A DNA stretch of 64,000 bases, from assembly GCA_019426215.1 (NCBI GenBank), contig CM033400.1:19204568-19268567 (forward strand), read 5' to 3'. The translations under genes and the position numbers were made by a program. The notes beneath the pieces are model-generated. The model ran no database searches. It saw nothing but the letters and a program-made list of their open reading frames with translations, and had not been told where the DNA came from. This DNA is from Buddleja alternifolia (lineage: Eukaryota; Streptophyta; Magnoliopsida; Lamiales; Scrophulariaceae). Position 1 is the first letter of the stretch; every line of letters starts with the position of its first letter. Below, one piece after another: positions 1 to 11,875 of this stretch.

Positions 1-1134
1 GTGAATTCCTCCTGTGTGGAAAGGAGTAGAAGGACGTAGCTGAGATTACATAAACCCAGTGAACCTTACAATTCTCGTGTCTTCTTTGTAGTGCCCTGGT
101 TTCCTACAATTATAACAAAGATTAGTTTTCATCTTTCGTTCATTTGTTAGCCTTACATTGTGTGGTTTTGAGACCATAGGTGTTGAGAGATTCTGTTGAT
201 TAGACGCTTGGTACTGAATCGGCTCTGAAAGAGAAGGCGCAGAATATTGAGGCGCTTGATACTGTTGTTGTACTTGAGCAGGCGCTTGGTTTTCACCTTG
301 ATGCTTAGGACTATTTCCTTTCTTTTCATATCTCTAGAACTTTCTGAATCTATTCAGAAGCGCTAGTTCCTCATCCTCACTGATATCTGAAACTTTTCCT
401 TTATTACCCGATTTACCCTTGATTGATGCTATAAGCGCTCCAGACACAATTACCGGATTACTCACAAAATTTCTTGTTGAATTCAATTCAAACTCAAATG
501 CTTTGAGCTTTGAAAAGGCGTTTTTTGGAGTTAGAAGATCCAACATATTAGATTCTCTCATCGCCGTTGTCTTGATCAAAAATCTACTAAGTAGACTTCT
601 GAAAATTTTAACCACCATTTCTCTATTTTTCAAGTCCATTCCCAATGATGTAAGTTCCGTAACAAGAGCTGTGAATCTTTATGTCCAATTGCTCTAATGT
701 CTCGTTAGGCAACATCTTAAAGCCATTAAACTTCTCTTTAGCAATTAAAAGTTTGTTTTCCTTGATTTGTGCTGAACCGCCACAAATTATGGCTAACTTA
801 TCCCATATTTCCTTAGTAGTATTACACGACTTGACTTGTTAAACAAATTGTCATTATCACCAATAGCCGTATATAGAGCGTTACGACCAACATTGTCCAG
901 ATTTGCTCTTCGACGCTCATCAGTGGACCACTCTTGTTTTGGTTTCTCAACATAGCCATCTGAGGTTTCTTCAGTAGCTCCAGGTGCTCTGGTGATTACC
1001 TTCAAAATCTGTATTGGTCCATCTGAAATAATGTCGCACATTTCATCATCACATGAGTAAAGATATGTAAAAGCTTTGACCTTCAAGAAATCATAATTTG
1101 ATTCGGTCAACTTGGGAACTTTAGAAAATGCCAT
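1..1134 (-). pseudogene. Copia retrotransposon gag (5' part of gag-pol), decayed
   Basis: This is the Gag region of a Ty1/Copia element read on the minus strand. Gag packages element RNA into virus-like particles in the cytoplasm. The start codon lies at 1134-1132, giving an N-terminus beginning MAFSKVPKLTESNYDF, as in plant Copia Gag (UBN2-type). Further Gag-like reading follows at 1152-793 and 645-334 in shifted frames. Near 125-60 a zinc knuckle reads CYNCRKPGHYKED, but the final Cys of the CCHC box is replaced by Thr. Frameshifts and stops show that it is dead. The primer-binding site and 5' LTR lie directly upstream at higher coordinates; protease, integrase and RT would lie beyond base 1, outside the window. 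Confidence 0.75.
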
Positions 1135-1217
1135 TAAAAAAAATGAAAGCAACTAGATTTGAAAAAGGATCTAAACAAGCTGTTACACTTGGAAATTTTA
1201 AAATTTCAACTTTAACC

Positions 1218-1229
1218 GCTCTGATACCA
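1218..1229 (-). other. Primer-binding site (tRNA-iMet) of the minus-strand Copia
   Basis: The reverse complement reads TGGTATCAGAGC, the standard plant Copia site complementary to the 3' end of initiator tRNA-Met. It sits five bases inside the LTR edge, on the gag side, and fixes the element's orientation as minus. Confidence 0.85.
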
Positions 1230-1234
1230 CTTTT

Positions 1235-2741
1235 TGGTCCCAAGTGGCATACGAAAGGGTCTAAAATGGGGGGTTGCATAGACCCTGAAGTCTTTTTCGA
1301 TTTAAAAAAGATATTCGTATTAAAATTTGTTGGACGCTTGAAAAGTAGGCGCTTGACTGAGCGTCTAATCAAGACTTGTTTTTAGAAAGTTAACTTAGAC
1401 TTCAAGATTTGAATACTATAACCAGATAGGTTTAAGTGTTCAATTCTTTGATCAGTGTTAGCACAGCGAATGATTTTAGAGTCTTCTCTTTTTAAAAGTT
1501 TTAGCGTCACAGAAAGTGTTTTTAGTTGCTTAGCGTTCAATTGAGTTTTACTTAACAGATTTATGCAATGATAAGACAATATGAAAATTGACTGCAAAGT
1601 AAAGAACACAATATTTATAAGGTTCGTTGGGTAGTATAATCCCAATTACGTCCTTCTTTTCCTTGATCACTTGGAGGCAGTCCACTAAAATGATTCTCAA
1701 AAAATCACACAGAATCTTCTACAAATTAGGGAGAGATGAATATTGATGACTTGAGCTCCTTGATCATACAGACTTCTACTCCAAGGCACATCTATCCCCT
1801 TACTTCTTTCACCCAGAAATAATGCAAGTATCCAATTTCGACTTCACACAGATCGCGAGGCTTGGATGGGGTTTTTCTAAAGGTTTGTTTGATTTTGATA
1901 AAGTTCAAGCAACTTGGTAATATCTCAATAGTAATGTGGGTTTCTCCAAAAGAATGTTTGAGATATTGGTTGATTGTCTCAGGAATTTTGAGAAAAGCAA
2001 AGAGAATTTTTGCTTGAATATTCTGGATTTTCTGAGAGTTTAAGGAATGAGACTTCAATACAACAACACTTTGGCTTGGAATATGATTGTTGTTTTTGGC
2101 TTGTTGTTGAAGTCCTATTTATAGGCAAACTTGGAAAAAGTGTCCGTTTGACACATGCATAGGCGCATGTCTATCACTTCTGCGAGTGAACAACTTTTGT
2201 CATTTTTCCTCAAAATTTGCTGCACAAAAGTTGGTGCTGCAGTCAGTGAAAGTTGACAGTCAATGGGGTGGCTTCTCCGTGCGTCCGAAAGAGCTTATCA
2301 CATTTAATGCTCTTATCAGCATTTAATGCATTTGAAATAAATGCCCGTTGGCAATTAATGATCTGGGAATATTTGCATTAAACTCCTTCTGGACTTAGAA
2401 ATAAATTCAGGTGAAATCGGTCACTGATAGACGCTCATTCATCCTTGAATAACTTCTATCCTACAATCAACGCTTGCTGTAGCTTGTCATTTGGACACTC
2501 GGGGAATCTTCATCTTCATTCCAACTTCAGGCGCTTGAGTTTTCAAACTTAACTTCTGATAAGCTCACCCAAAAATTATCAGACGCTTAGTCTAAAAATA
2601 CATAGCCTAACAATCTAAAATAAAAATAAAGTAAAGCCTATATAATTCTAACGCTTCAAAGCTTATACATGATTTCTAAATAATATCAAACTTACATATT
2701 TTGGGGTCTAACGTAAAATTCTAATTGTCATCATCAAAACA
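1235..2741 (-). repeat. 5' LTR of the minus-strand Copia element
   Basis: A stretch of about 1507 bp between the primer-binding site and the resumption of Gypsy pol sequence. On the minus strand it begins TGTTTTGATGATGAC and ends GGGACCA, so it has canonical TG..CA ends. It interrupts the reverse transcriptase of the Tat/Gypsy element, so this Copia is the younger insertion. The five bases after the insertion edge (2742-2746, TCTAT) should be one copy of the target duplication; the partner lies outside the window. The edges are inferred from one LTR only. Confidence 0.7.
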
Positions 2742-2757
2742 TCTATCATATAGTTGA

Positions 2758-5586
2758 TCACCGTGGATGCACAGAGCAGGTATCATCAGATACCTCTAGA
2801 TGTGGAAGACCAGAGGAAGGTTAGCTTCATAACCTCCTTTGGTACGTACTACTACATAATGATGCCCTGAGGTCTTAAAAAAGCCTGAGCTACATACCAA
2901 AGATTGGTCGACATGATGTTTCGCGATCAGATCAGAAAGAACATTGAAATGTATGTGGACGACATGGTAGTCAATAGCCGCAACTCCAGCACGCATGTGC
3001 AAGACCTGCAGCAAACTTTTGAGACTCTTCAGAAGTACAAGATGAAGTTGAACCCAGTTAAATATGCATTCGGGATCAAATGAGGGAATTTCCTAGGCTA
3101 TATGGTCACGGAGAAAGGCATAGAAGCCAACCCTGAGAATATCAAAGTCATTCTATATGCAACCACGTAGAGATGTGAATGAGGTGCAACAACTAAATGG
3201 AAGGATCACAGCCTTAAGCTGATTCATCTCCAAATCCGCGAAAAGAAGCATGCTATTTTTTAAGATATTACGAAAAGCAGACGACTTCAACTGGGGCAAA
3301 GAATGTCAACAAGCCTTCACAGAGCTAAAGGAATACATGAACTACTAACCAAACCTGTGCAGGGCAAGCCACTGATGCTATACATAGTTGTGGATAACAG
3401 AGCTGTCAGCACCGTGCTAGTTCGGGAATAAGGAAAAGTGAAGAAGCCTGTGTATACGTCAGCAAAATACTCTCGGATGTAGAATTAAGATACCCGGTGA
3501 TTGAAAAGATGGCTTTCGCGTTAGTCATCATGGCACAAAGGTTAAAACCTTATTTTCTAACGTACAAAATAATTGTGAAAACCAGTCAACCACTCAAAAC
3601 TGTGCTGCGAAAGGCAGAAACATCTGGCCGACTTATCAAATGGGCTGTGGAGCTAGGAGAGTTCGAGATAGAGTATGCATCTCGAGCTGCAATCAAAGCG
3701 CAAGTCCTGGCAGATTTTGTCAATGAAATGACAAAACCTGATCAGGTAGAGAAAGAAAATGACAAAGTTTGGCTCCTGCATGTCCACGGATCAGCTACAC
3801 AGAATAATAGTGACGCAGGTATGGTCCTTACCACACCTGAGAGAGATTAGATAGAGTATGCAATCAAGTTCGAGTTCAACGCAAGCAACAACGAAGCAGA
3901 ATATGAAGCATTCATCATAAGACTCAAAATGGCACTCAATGGAGGGGCTAGGAATCTAATAGCTTATTCAGGCTCGCAGATCGTGACAAAATAAATCGAA
4001 GGAGCCCATGAAGCTAAGGAATAAAGAATGATGAAATACCTGGAAACCATAGAGACATTGTGAAAGAACTTTCAAAAGCTAGAGGTGCATCAGATACCGC
4101 ATTTCGAAAATGTCATAGATGATTATCTATAAAAGCTGGGCAGCTCAGTCCTTGACTGCAAAATAAGGCACATCACCATCCAGTTCGTATCTGGATCAGA
4201 TATGGAGCAGGAGGCATTGCGGGTAGATGAAGGCAAGGATTGGAGAACTGAGATCATTCAATATATTACCCAGGGCGTACTTCCCAAAGAGAGAACGTTC
4301 GCCTATGTTTACAAACCAGAGCCACTAGATTCATCATGATTGATAGAGTGTTGTACAAAAAATCATTTGTACAGCCACACTTGAGATGTGTATCATCGGA
4401 AGAAGGAGACTACGTGTTAATAGAAATTCACGAAGGAGATTGTGGCGGCCATATAGAAGGATCAACCTTAGCTGGAAAGACGTTGAGGGCCGGATATTTT
4501 TAGCCATCCCTGAGAGAAGACGTGGCAGATCTGGTAAAGAAATGCGAGCAATGTCAACTACACGCCAGCCTTATTCATCAACCTGCAGAGGCAATGCGTT
4601 CTATGAGTGTCCCATGCCCCTTCGCCAGGTGGGGTACGGACATTGTGGGATCCTTTCTCGTAGCAAAGGCTCAAAAGAAGTTTCTACTGGTATTAGTGAA
4701 CTATTTCAGCAAGTGGGTAAAGGCTGTAGCTCTAGCTAGAATCACAGAAGCAGAAGTCATCAAGTTCCTTTGGAAGAACATAGTTTGCCAATTCGGCATG
4801 CCTAGAGAGATCATAGCTGATAATGGAAGGCAGTTCAATGGATTCAAGCTAAGGAGATGGTGCGAAGAGCTAGGGATCCATCAGCGCTTCAGCGCAAGCT
4901 CAACCACAAACTACTGGTCCGATAGAGGTTACCAATAAAATAATTGTACAAGTTCTAAAGACCAGGTATATCAGCAACTTTTCTTTTCAATTACATGTCT
5001 CTTTGTATTTCATAATCATCATGTTCAAATCCATAAAAAGTACATCACTAATGTGTTCGCGAAAAACACCCAAAGCTTGGTTGTATAGACTAGAGAGAGC
5101 GGGTGGGAATTGGGTTGAGGAACTACAATCAGTGTTGTGGTCTTATCAGACCACTCCAAAGTCTACTATAGGAGAAAGTCCTTTCCACTTGGTGTATGGA
5201 ACAGAGGAGGTCATACCTGCAGAGGTCAGGGTACAAACCCACCGGATCAGATACTTTGAGCCTGAACAAAATGAGGAGCGACTAAGGGAAGAGCTGGACC
5301 TAATCGAGGAAAGTAGAGACAAGGCATATTGAGGATAGAGCAGTACAAATAGAGGATCATGCGAGCCCAGGGAGCAAAGGTGGAGGCCAGATCTCTAAAG
5401 GTGGGTTATCTGGTGCTCAAGAGAGTAGATGCAGTGCGCACAGTGAAGAAGTTAGACCCTAATTGGGAGGGTCCATACAAGGTGGTCAAGGTGCTAGCTA
5501 GAGGAGCGTATGAGCTAGAGGATAACCAGGGAAAATCACTCCCTCGCCCATGGAACATGCAAAATCTGAAAAAGTTTTACATTTGA
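2758..5586 (+). pseudogene. Gypsy (Tat) pol: RT, RNase H, second RNase H, integrase
   Basis: In order: reverse transcriptase from about 2761, with the catalytic box YVDDMVV near 2950-2970 and a downstream FLGYMVTEKGIEANPE block; RNase H connection and RNase H domain (about 3260-3740); a second, archaeal-type RNase H starting WLLHVHGSATQNNSDAG (about 3770-3990); integrase with an HX6H zinc-finger start (about 4425), CX2C (4540-4550), first Asp in GTDIVG (about 4637) and second Asp in IADNGRQF (about 4819). The third catalytic residue, Glu, falls in another frame at about 4925 after a frameshift. The integrase C-terminus ends at 5586 (WEGPYKVVKV motif). Stops replace conserved codons, several of them TGG to TGA or TAG. 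The protein cannot be made. Confidence 0.85.
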
Positions 5587-6170
5587 TTATTTGCAATATG
5601 CTTTATTTTATGCTTCGATGTATCGACTCACAAAACTACTAATATTTTTGTGGAAGTTATGATTGTGCTTTCAGGTAATGCCTAAGAATGTAATGCCTTC
5701 TTTGCAAGGTCAGATGCAAAGCTCCGAAAATCTAATAAGAATTTGTTTTTATGAGAAATTTGGTATGATGTATATGTATGTATAAATTGATGATTGAAAT
5801 GTGAAGTAAGGGTAGTTGGTGGAATGGAGGTAGTCGGAGGACTAGGAATGTACCACCTGGGTAGGTAGCTGGGGTCCGTGACGCTAGGCGTAAAATCAGT
5901 GGTGGACCCGAAGGACCTATACCAAGAGAAAACAAGGAGGGATTGGGTGAGGAATCATCTCCGGGATGGGTCCAGGACCTGTCCTAGGCAGACTGAGGTT
6001 TGGGGTGACAAGGAGGAAAGGGAAGCCATAAATTTGGAGAAGAAATAAGGAGGGAAGGCATGGAGAAATGTGGGAAATAAGAAAGGATACCTGCGGTAGG
6101 AGCTGGCCACGCTAGCCTGTTCTGGAAATTTGCGTACGGAGGGGAGGAAAAGGTGTAATAAGGTAGGTGA
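5587..6170 (+). other. Tat element 3' untranslated spacer, proximal part
   Basis: Non-coding stretch between the pol stop and the tandem repeat block. Purine-rich on the plus strand from about 5810 to 6110. No gene or convincing motif is visible; the pyrimidine-rich minus-strand ORFs here are compositional artefacts. Confidence 0.5.
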
Positions 6171-6171
6171 T

Positions 6172-6655
6172 AAATGCAAGTCTCCATGATTGCACAGTTG
6201 TGGTGCAAGTCCCTACGATTGTGCGGGCATGTTGATGGGTGTTCGACCCCATGTGGAAGTCTCCACGATTGCAAAGTTGCGGTGCAAGTCCCCACGATTG
6301 TACATGCCTATTGATGGGTGTTCGATCCCATGTGAAAGTCTCCACAATTGCAAAAAAGTAAGGGTGTTTGATCTCGATGCAAGTCTCCACGATTGCATAA
6401 GAGAAAGTAAGAGTGTTTCATCTCGATGCAAGTCTCCACGATTACATAGGAGAAAGAAAGGGCATTTGATCCCAGTGCAAGTCCCCACAATTGCATAGTT
6501 GTGGTGCAAGTCCCCACAATTGTACGCACATGTTGATGCGTGTTCGATCCCATGTGCAAGTCTCCGCAATTGCAAAAAGTAAGGATGTTTGATCCCAAGG
6601 CAAATCCTCATGATTGCATAGCGACAATACAAGTCCACATGATTGTATGTGTCAA
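6172..6655 (+). repeat. Degenerate tandem repeat array in the Tat 3' region
   Basis: About a dozen copies of a core like GCAAGTCTCCACGATTGCA, separated by two alternating spacers, one with GTTGATGGGTGTTCGA and one with AGTAAGGGTGTTTGATC. The core recurs every 40-60 bp and composite units of roughly 85-110 bp are visible. Tandem repeats in the 3' non-coding region are a known trait of Tat/Ogre-type elements and can seed satellite DNA. Apparent ORFs on both strands here are repeat by-products. Confidence 0.85.
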
Positions 6656-7255
6656 GAAGTTACTACAAATTGACGAATGATTTGAAGCAATGCACCATGA
6701 TAAAGTTGTAACGATAGCTCAGTTCAGGTCTGGTGGTACTACCTGACATCTAACTAGTTTATTTAATCTTGAAAAGAATACCTGGAATTTTTCTTGTATG
6801 TCAAACTCTGTAGGTATAGAAAATGAAAGTGTCGATGGAGGTATGGTTGTATTATTTATTTAATTTCACTTCTACGATCTATACCAAGGATATAATTTAA
6901 ATATATGTGCGTGAGAGACTAACTTGCTTCCTTAAAGGGAATCAGAATTTTTCATGTCTTCTTAAATTTTATGAAGAAGGGCAGGTAAAATCAAAACTTA
7001 AGAAGAATCATACAGGACAGGTAAGTACTTCTCCAAGCAATACAAATAGCATACGACAAATAAAAAAAAATATGCATCATAAGAGTAGATATAAAAACCT
7101 AGCAGTTTCCGACCCCAACCTGGGACAGGTCTGGCAAAACAAGCAAAACACATAAACATAACTTGTCTAAGGGCTACATATGCCTAAAACCATAAATTGT
7201 TTCAAGGGCTACATATGCCCACCAAAAACCAAAAATTCTTAAATTGTTCTAGAAA
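6656..7255. other. Tat element 3' spacer, distal part
   Basis: AT-rich sequence between the repeat array and the end of the antisense ORF. A near-duplicated phrase, AAGGGCTACATATGCC, occurs near 7168 and 7204. No gene is seen. Confidence 0.4.
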
Positions 7256-9460
7256 TCACTCAACTGGCTCAGCCCCAGCAGTAACATTGGCAGCATCAGA
7301 AGGATCGGCCACACCTGCAGGCTGGGCAACAACAGCTTCATGAGGCTGACCTACTGCAGGTGGGATGGCAGGATCTACAACAAAAGGAACCTCTACAGCG
7401 GCAACAGTGGCCTCTAGGGCAACTTCTGGATCTAAGAAATTGTCAGGAACACCCTCAGGAGGATAACCCTTGGTACGAAACTGAGCAGCACAGCCATCAA
7501 AGCCTTTGACAAGGAAATCTATAGATTTGTCATCCACCAAATCAGAACATTCCTTAGAAGCAAGGAAATCAGCTTTGAACTTGGCAAGAAGCTTCTGGAC
7601 CTCAGCAGAAGCGGGGAAGTTGGCTATCCAGTTCTGGCACTCCACATTCAGGACTTCCTCTATGTAGCCTGTGTAGCTAAGGCCACCTCCAGATCCAAAT
7701 TTTCAGCCAGCAACTTCTGAAAATCTATGTTAAGATTCTTCAGGTCTTAGCGCAAACCCTTTTTCTTGGCTGACCAAGACTCATACGATTCCTTCAGGTG
7801 CTCATAGACCTTGGACAACTTCTTCTGTAGGTCATCCGCTTCAATGTTCTGGTATTGGTCCATCAAGGCACGGCCAGATAGCATTGTGCACTATCATAAA
7901 AAATAGATAAAATATTTATACTGGCAAATCATAAAAGCAAAAAAGCAAAAATTATACAAGGCTTGCCTTGAGAAGAAGAAGCAGCGCAGCCCTGGCAGCC
8001 TCGCGTGGAGTCAGGCTCTCCAGGTAATGATGGTTGAGAGAGTTAAGCAATCTCTGAATAAAATCCAACATCACAGCAATATCGTTACTCTTCAAAGCAG
8101 AAAGAGGAGTCAGATCTTGGCCTCTAATCGGGTCCTGAAGGCTGGCGGGTTTATGGTCTTGAGATGCAGGTCAGGCGTAAGCTCTTTGATAGCTATGCCT
8201 GAGTTGCTACGCTTAGCTAGGCAAGTGTCCAAAGGAGTCGTCGAAGCTACAGGTCTTTTTCCGGAGGCTATCTCCAAGGCCAAGGCTAGGCCTCGGCGAG
8301 GATGGGACTGATCCTCCTAACCTAGAGTAGGAGAGGACATAGCTGCAAGAAGCGTAGCTGGAGACTGTGCCACCTATGGTGGCACACCTGGAGGAGGTGG
8401 TGGCAAAGAAGGCTCCGAGCTGGAGGAAGCTTCTTCCTGCACTTGAAAACATCCTTAGCTCAAGAGGCATCCATTAACTCTTCTGAAAAATAGACAAAAG
8501 CAAGCAACATTAAGATACAAGAATATCAACCTGGAAACCACAACATAAGCATATACGAAAATGCACATAAGTACTACCTAAATTTTCACCCTGCAGATCC
8601 TCCCCAACAAGGCTGAAATTGATGTTGTACAACAACCGATCATCAACAAGCTTACCCACATGACGAGGGGCAAAATTCAGATAATACATAAGCTGGTGGT
8701 GGTATGAAGACAAATTTCAGGGAGGGTAAGGATTGGTGCCATCTACCTTCTCCAAAAATTCACAATGAAAATCCCAAACCTCACCTGGAGGTGGGGCAAT
8801 GAAAAAATAATTGTACTCCTATTTCTTCTCTGTAGGATGGGTAGCCAAGAAGATAGCATGACCTTAGGAGGTAAGGTAAAAAATGTCACTATCTGTAGAG
8901 ATAGAGTGAGGCAGAAACAAAGAGTAAAAAAGGTCGGCCGCGGCTGGATGGTCGTGCTGGTGAAGTAGAATGGTGAAGCCAACCATCATAAGAATGGCAT
9001 TAGGAGCAAACTAGTTCAAAGAGATGTGATACCAAACCCGCTCGAAGTTGGGGCAACGAAGAAGCAGGTGTGCCCAAGGGAGGATGATGAGGTCTATTGA
9101 GTAGTTGGGACCACGATTTGGTACCTCTCAGATTTGCCATACAATTGGTATATTTTCCGTTCCTGTTGCAAAGTAAAGCGGAATTGAAGGGCTCCTATAA
9201 CATCTAAGGCTCCAACTTGACTACCCCCTGGATTATCACCTTGCGAAGGGAAGGAGAGGATGGTGGTATTACTCCTATCGGACTCCGTATCAGAAGAATC
9301 GATATCAATAATTTTCTCACCTTCGGAAGCATGGGTGGTGCTATACAAATCACGCACAAAAGAAGTGATTTTCTCCATCACGATTTTGGGAGTTGGAACC
9401 AAGGCTATTTGACATGATTACACACGAAAAGGAAAAAGACAAAGGCAACAACAACAACAA
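7256..9460 (-). pseudogene. Antisense additional ORF (aORF) of the Tat element, broken
   Basis: An old protein-coding sequence on the strand opposite to pol. The N-terminal part starts near 9458 (MSNSLGSNSQNRDGE). An acidic Ser/Asp-rich segment follows at 9310-9250. A long conceptual domain runs from about 9125 to 8580 in one frame with only about four stops; recognisable pieces are LIILPWAHLLLRCPNF, FAPNAILMMVGFTILL and YYLNFAPRHVGKLVDDR. A last piece at 7645-7256 is Ala/Pro/Val-rich. Extra ORFs antisense to pol are known from Tat-lineage elements, some with similarity to plant mobile-domain proteins; the match here is by layout and general character, not by a search. Function is unknown and this copy is dead. 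Confidence 0.6.
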
Positions 9461-10117
9461 CAACAGATTTTGGGATTTGTTCTCAAAAAACACAACACAC
9501 AAACAAATACACAGACAAACAGAGCATAAGAAGAGGAGAAAATGCGCAATACCTAGAAGTGGGGAGATGGAAGTGGAATAACCACTGCTAGAGACGATAA
9601 ATTGCGAGGAGGAAGAAGGGAAGAGGTTTCTAATTTTTAATGCCAAAACAAAAACCTGAAATAAGGCAAAAAAATCAACAGTTTTTGCAAGTTACCTTTT
9701 TCAAAAATGAAAAAATTCAAAAATAAAATAACTTACAAGGAAAGAGGCAGGATCTCTTCCCAGCCGTACACGTGGCGATCATCAATGCACACCTAGGCGC
9801 AGTTATGGCGGAACCAACTGACGAGGTCATAATGGTGGCGCAGCTTTCTCGGATTCCAAGATAATAACAATAAAAGTTTGGAGAAGTCCAATTGACCAGT
9901 CAACTCAAGATTAGGGTCTCTTGCAGACCTGCACAAGGAGGATTCCAAGAGCTCTGCAGATTAGGTTGCAACACCTGGGCAAATTGAAGATTCTTTCAGC
10001 ATTTGATCTACATCATCTTTTTTATCCACATTCGTGGAGTCTTATCAGCTCGGCCAATATCACTTATTTCTTTCCTACTCTTACAGCTTGACTACGTCAA
10101 ACTTTAGAGTTGGAGAG
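9461..10117. other. Tat 3' non-coding region upstream of the antisense ORF
   Basis: AT-rich and low-complexity stretch, including a CAACAACAACAA run near 9448-9465. It would hold the promoter of the antisense ORF and the end of the sense transcript. A purine-rich AGAGTTGGAGAG just before 10118, continued after the solo LTR as GAGGGACTA, is the likely polypurine tract of the Tat element. Confidence 0.4.
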
Positions 10118-11862
10118 TGTTAGGATTATGCCCTCAGATGCGATAGATGATAGAATGATAGGGCATCTTTCTTGCAATAAAATTATTTATTATTCATAAT
10201 AAAAGGCGTTGCTTAGTTTTTCACTTAAATCTTATCTGCATCTATAAGTAGTGTAAAATATTTTGTCCATGTTTTCAGTACAATCTCTCTACTTTCTATG
10301 GGATAGGAAGATTGGCACTAGAGAGATTGGTCATGATTACTTAAACTCGTTCGCAAGTATAATGGACAAATAAAGACTTAGAACACTTGTACGATCTTAG
10401 CTCTGATATGGGAGTGCCAGTCGAACACCATGTGATGGTGGGAGCTTAAGACTACAGGCACATCAGTGGAACTGATATGCTCGAACACGACTCACATCGG
10501 TTCTGTTACATGGGTTTTTACTCTGTGACTGTCAATGACAGAACTAATTATGCGTAATAGGTATAAGTGAACCTTTGACCTGAAGTATCAGGCTGAAGAT
10601 GCACTTGTGACATCAAGTCTTTCTTTAGAGTAGTTAGATCCAATTCACCTGTTGATGGGGTCGACCTCGAAATGCGGCTTGATGAGCAAGTGGTAGTCTT
10701 AGCTGATATCTAGTATGAGATTTGTTCTCTCATAAGTGAATGAGAAAGTGTCCTATGTGATTATAGATAAATAGAGATCAAAGTCTTTGGTCAAAGCAAA
10801 AGAGACGATTGTGCGAGGCACTAAATCGATCTCAATAATCTCTTCTTATTATAATTAATACATATGGTCAAGTACAGTGAGTTTGACATAACCATGACTC
10901 TTACTTGATTGTGACACGTGAACAAAGGGTTTATACTTATACGGTATTTACGATTGGAAGGTTGTGGAATGATCCAATCATTCGATTTCATTTGGGCTAC
11001 GAAGTGGGCCACGTGACTGGTTAGGTGTTACTTACACTTCCTTTGGATTCCTCTCATTGCCAAACAAAATGAACCTAAAGAGTCGCGCTAAAGGATTGAT
11101 AAAGAAAAATGAAAGGATTTTCTATTTTATTCTGGGAGATTTAATTTATTGGATAAATTAAATAATTAATTAATTACTCATTGGATGAGATGATTAATTA
11201 TAAGGATAAGATTAATTATTAACTAATTTCTTAAGAAAATAAATTAATAAATAAATTAATGAATTAATTTATTTATTGAATATAATGAATTACTAATTAA
11301 ATAGATAATTAATTAAAACAAAAAGAAGTCCCGGGCCTAGGTGGGGGCGTCCATTTGGACGCCTACAGGGATTAAGCTGGGTGTTCATTAGGATGCCCAA
11401 CGAGGACTCTTTTTGTTTGTCTTGGTCAATAAGTCAAGTGATAATAAAAGACTCCTTAACCTAAACAAGACACAAGTAATCTTATAACTCTCCTAGAAAG
11501 AAAAGAAAAACTCCTCCCTCTATCTACATACACTAGTCGTCGGTCACATAGAGAAAAAGAGGAATTTTTCATCAAATCAATCTACGTGATTATTTAGAGG
11601 CAACGTACGTTCATTGTTTAGATCAAGAATTCAAGAAAGGATCAAGGATTCGTGAAGATTGGATTGCACGTGTTCTTGAAGTCTTCAAGCGTACAAAGTT
11701 TGAATTTTTTAGGGTAAAAATGAGTCTCCAACCACTTCGCTTCAACGGGTAATTAATTATTCATTTTAGGATTAATTGATTTGTCTATGCAAATCGAAAA
11801 TTCACTTTGGGTTTAAAAATTTAAAACTTCCGCTGTGCAATTTTTTTTTGCGAAACCTAACA
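10118..11862 (+). repeat. Solo Copia LTR inserted in the Tat element
   Basis: A 1745-bp unit beginning TGTTAGGATTATGCCC and ending CGAAACCTAACA, so it has TG..CA ends in a TGTTAGG/CCTAACA inverted repeat. It is flanked by GAGAG (10113-10117) and GAGGG (11863-11867), a five-base target duplication with one mismatch. No internal Copia sequence is present, so it is a solo LTR left by LTR-LTR recombination. It shares several blocks with the LTRs of the complete Copia at 16725-25690 (for example CCTAAAGAGTCGCGCTA and GGGGTCGACCTCGAA) but is a different family. Confidence 0.85.
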
Positions 11863-11875
11863 GAGGGACTATTTA

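Noticed and set aside
6112..6638. Several overlapping ORFs over the Tat repeat array on both strands
   Set aside because: They result from a repeat unit without stops in several frames; no conserved protein is seen.
6172..6655. Possible CRISPR-like array
   Set aside because: Repeats are degenerate, spacers are themselves repeated, and the context is a plant retrotransposon.
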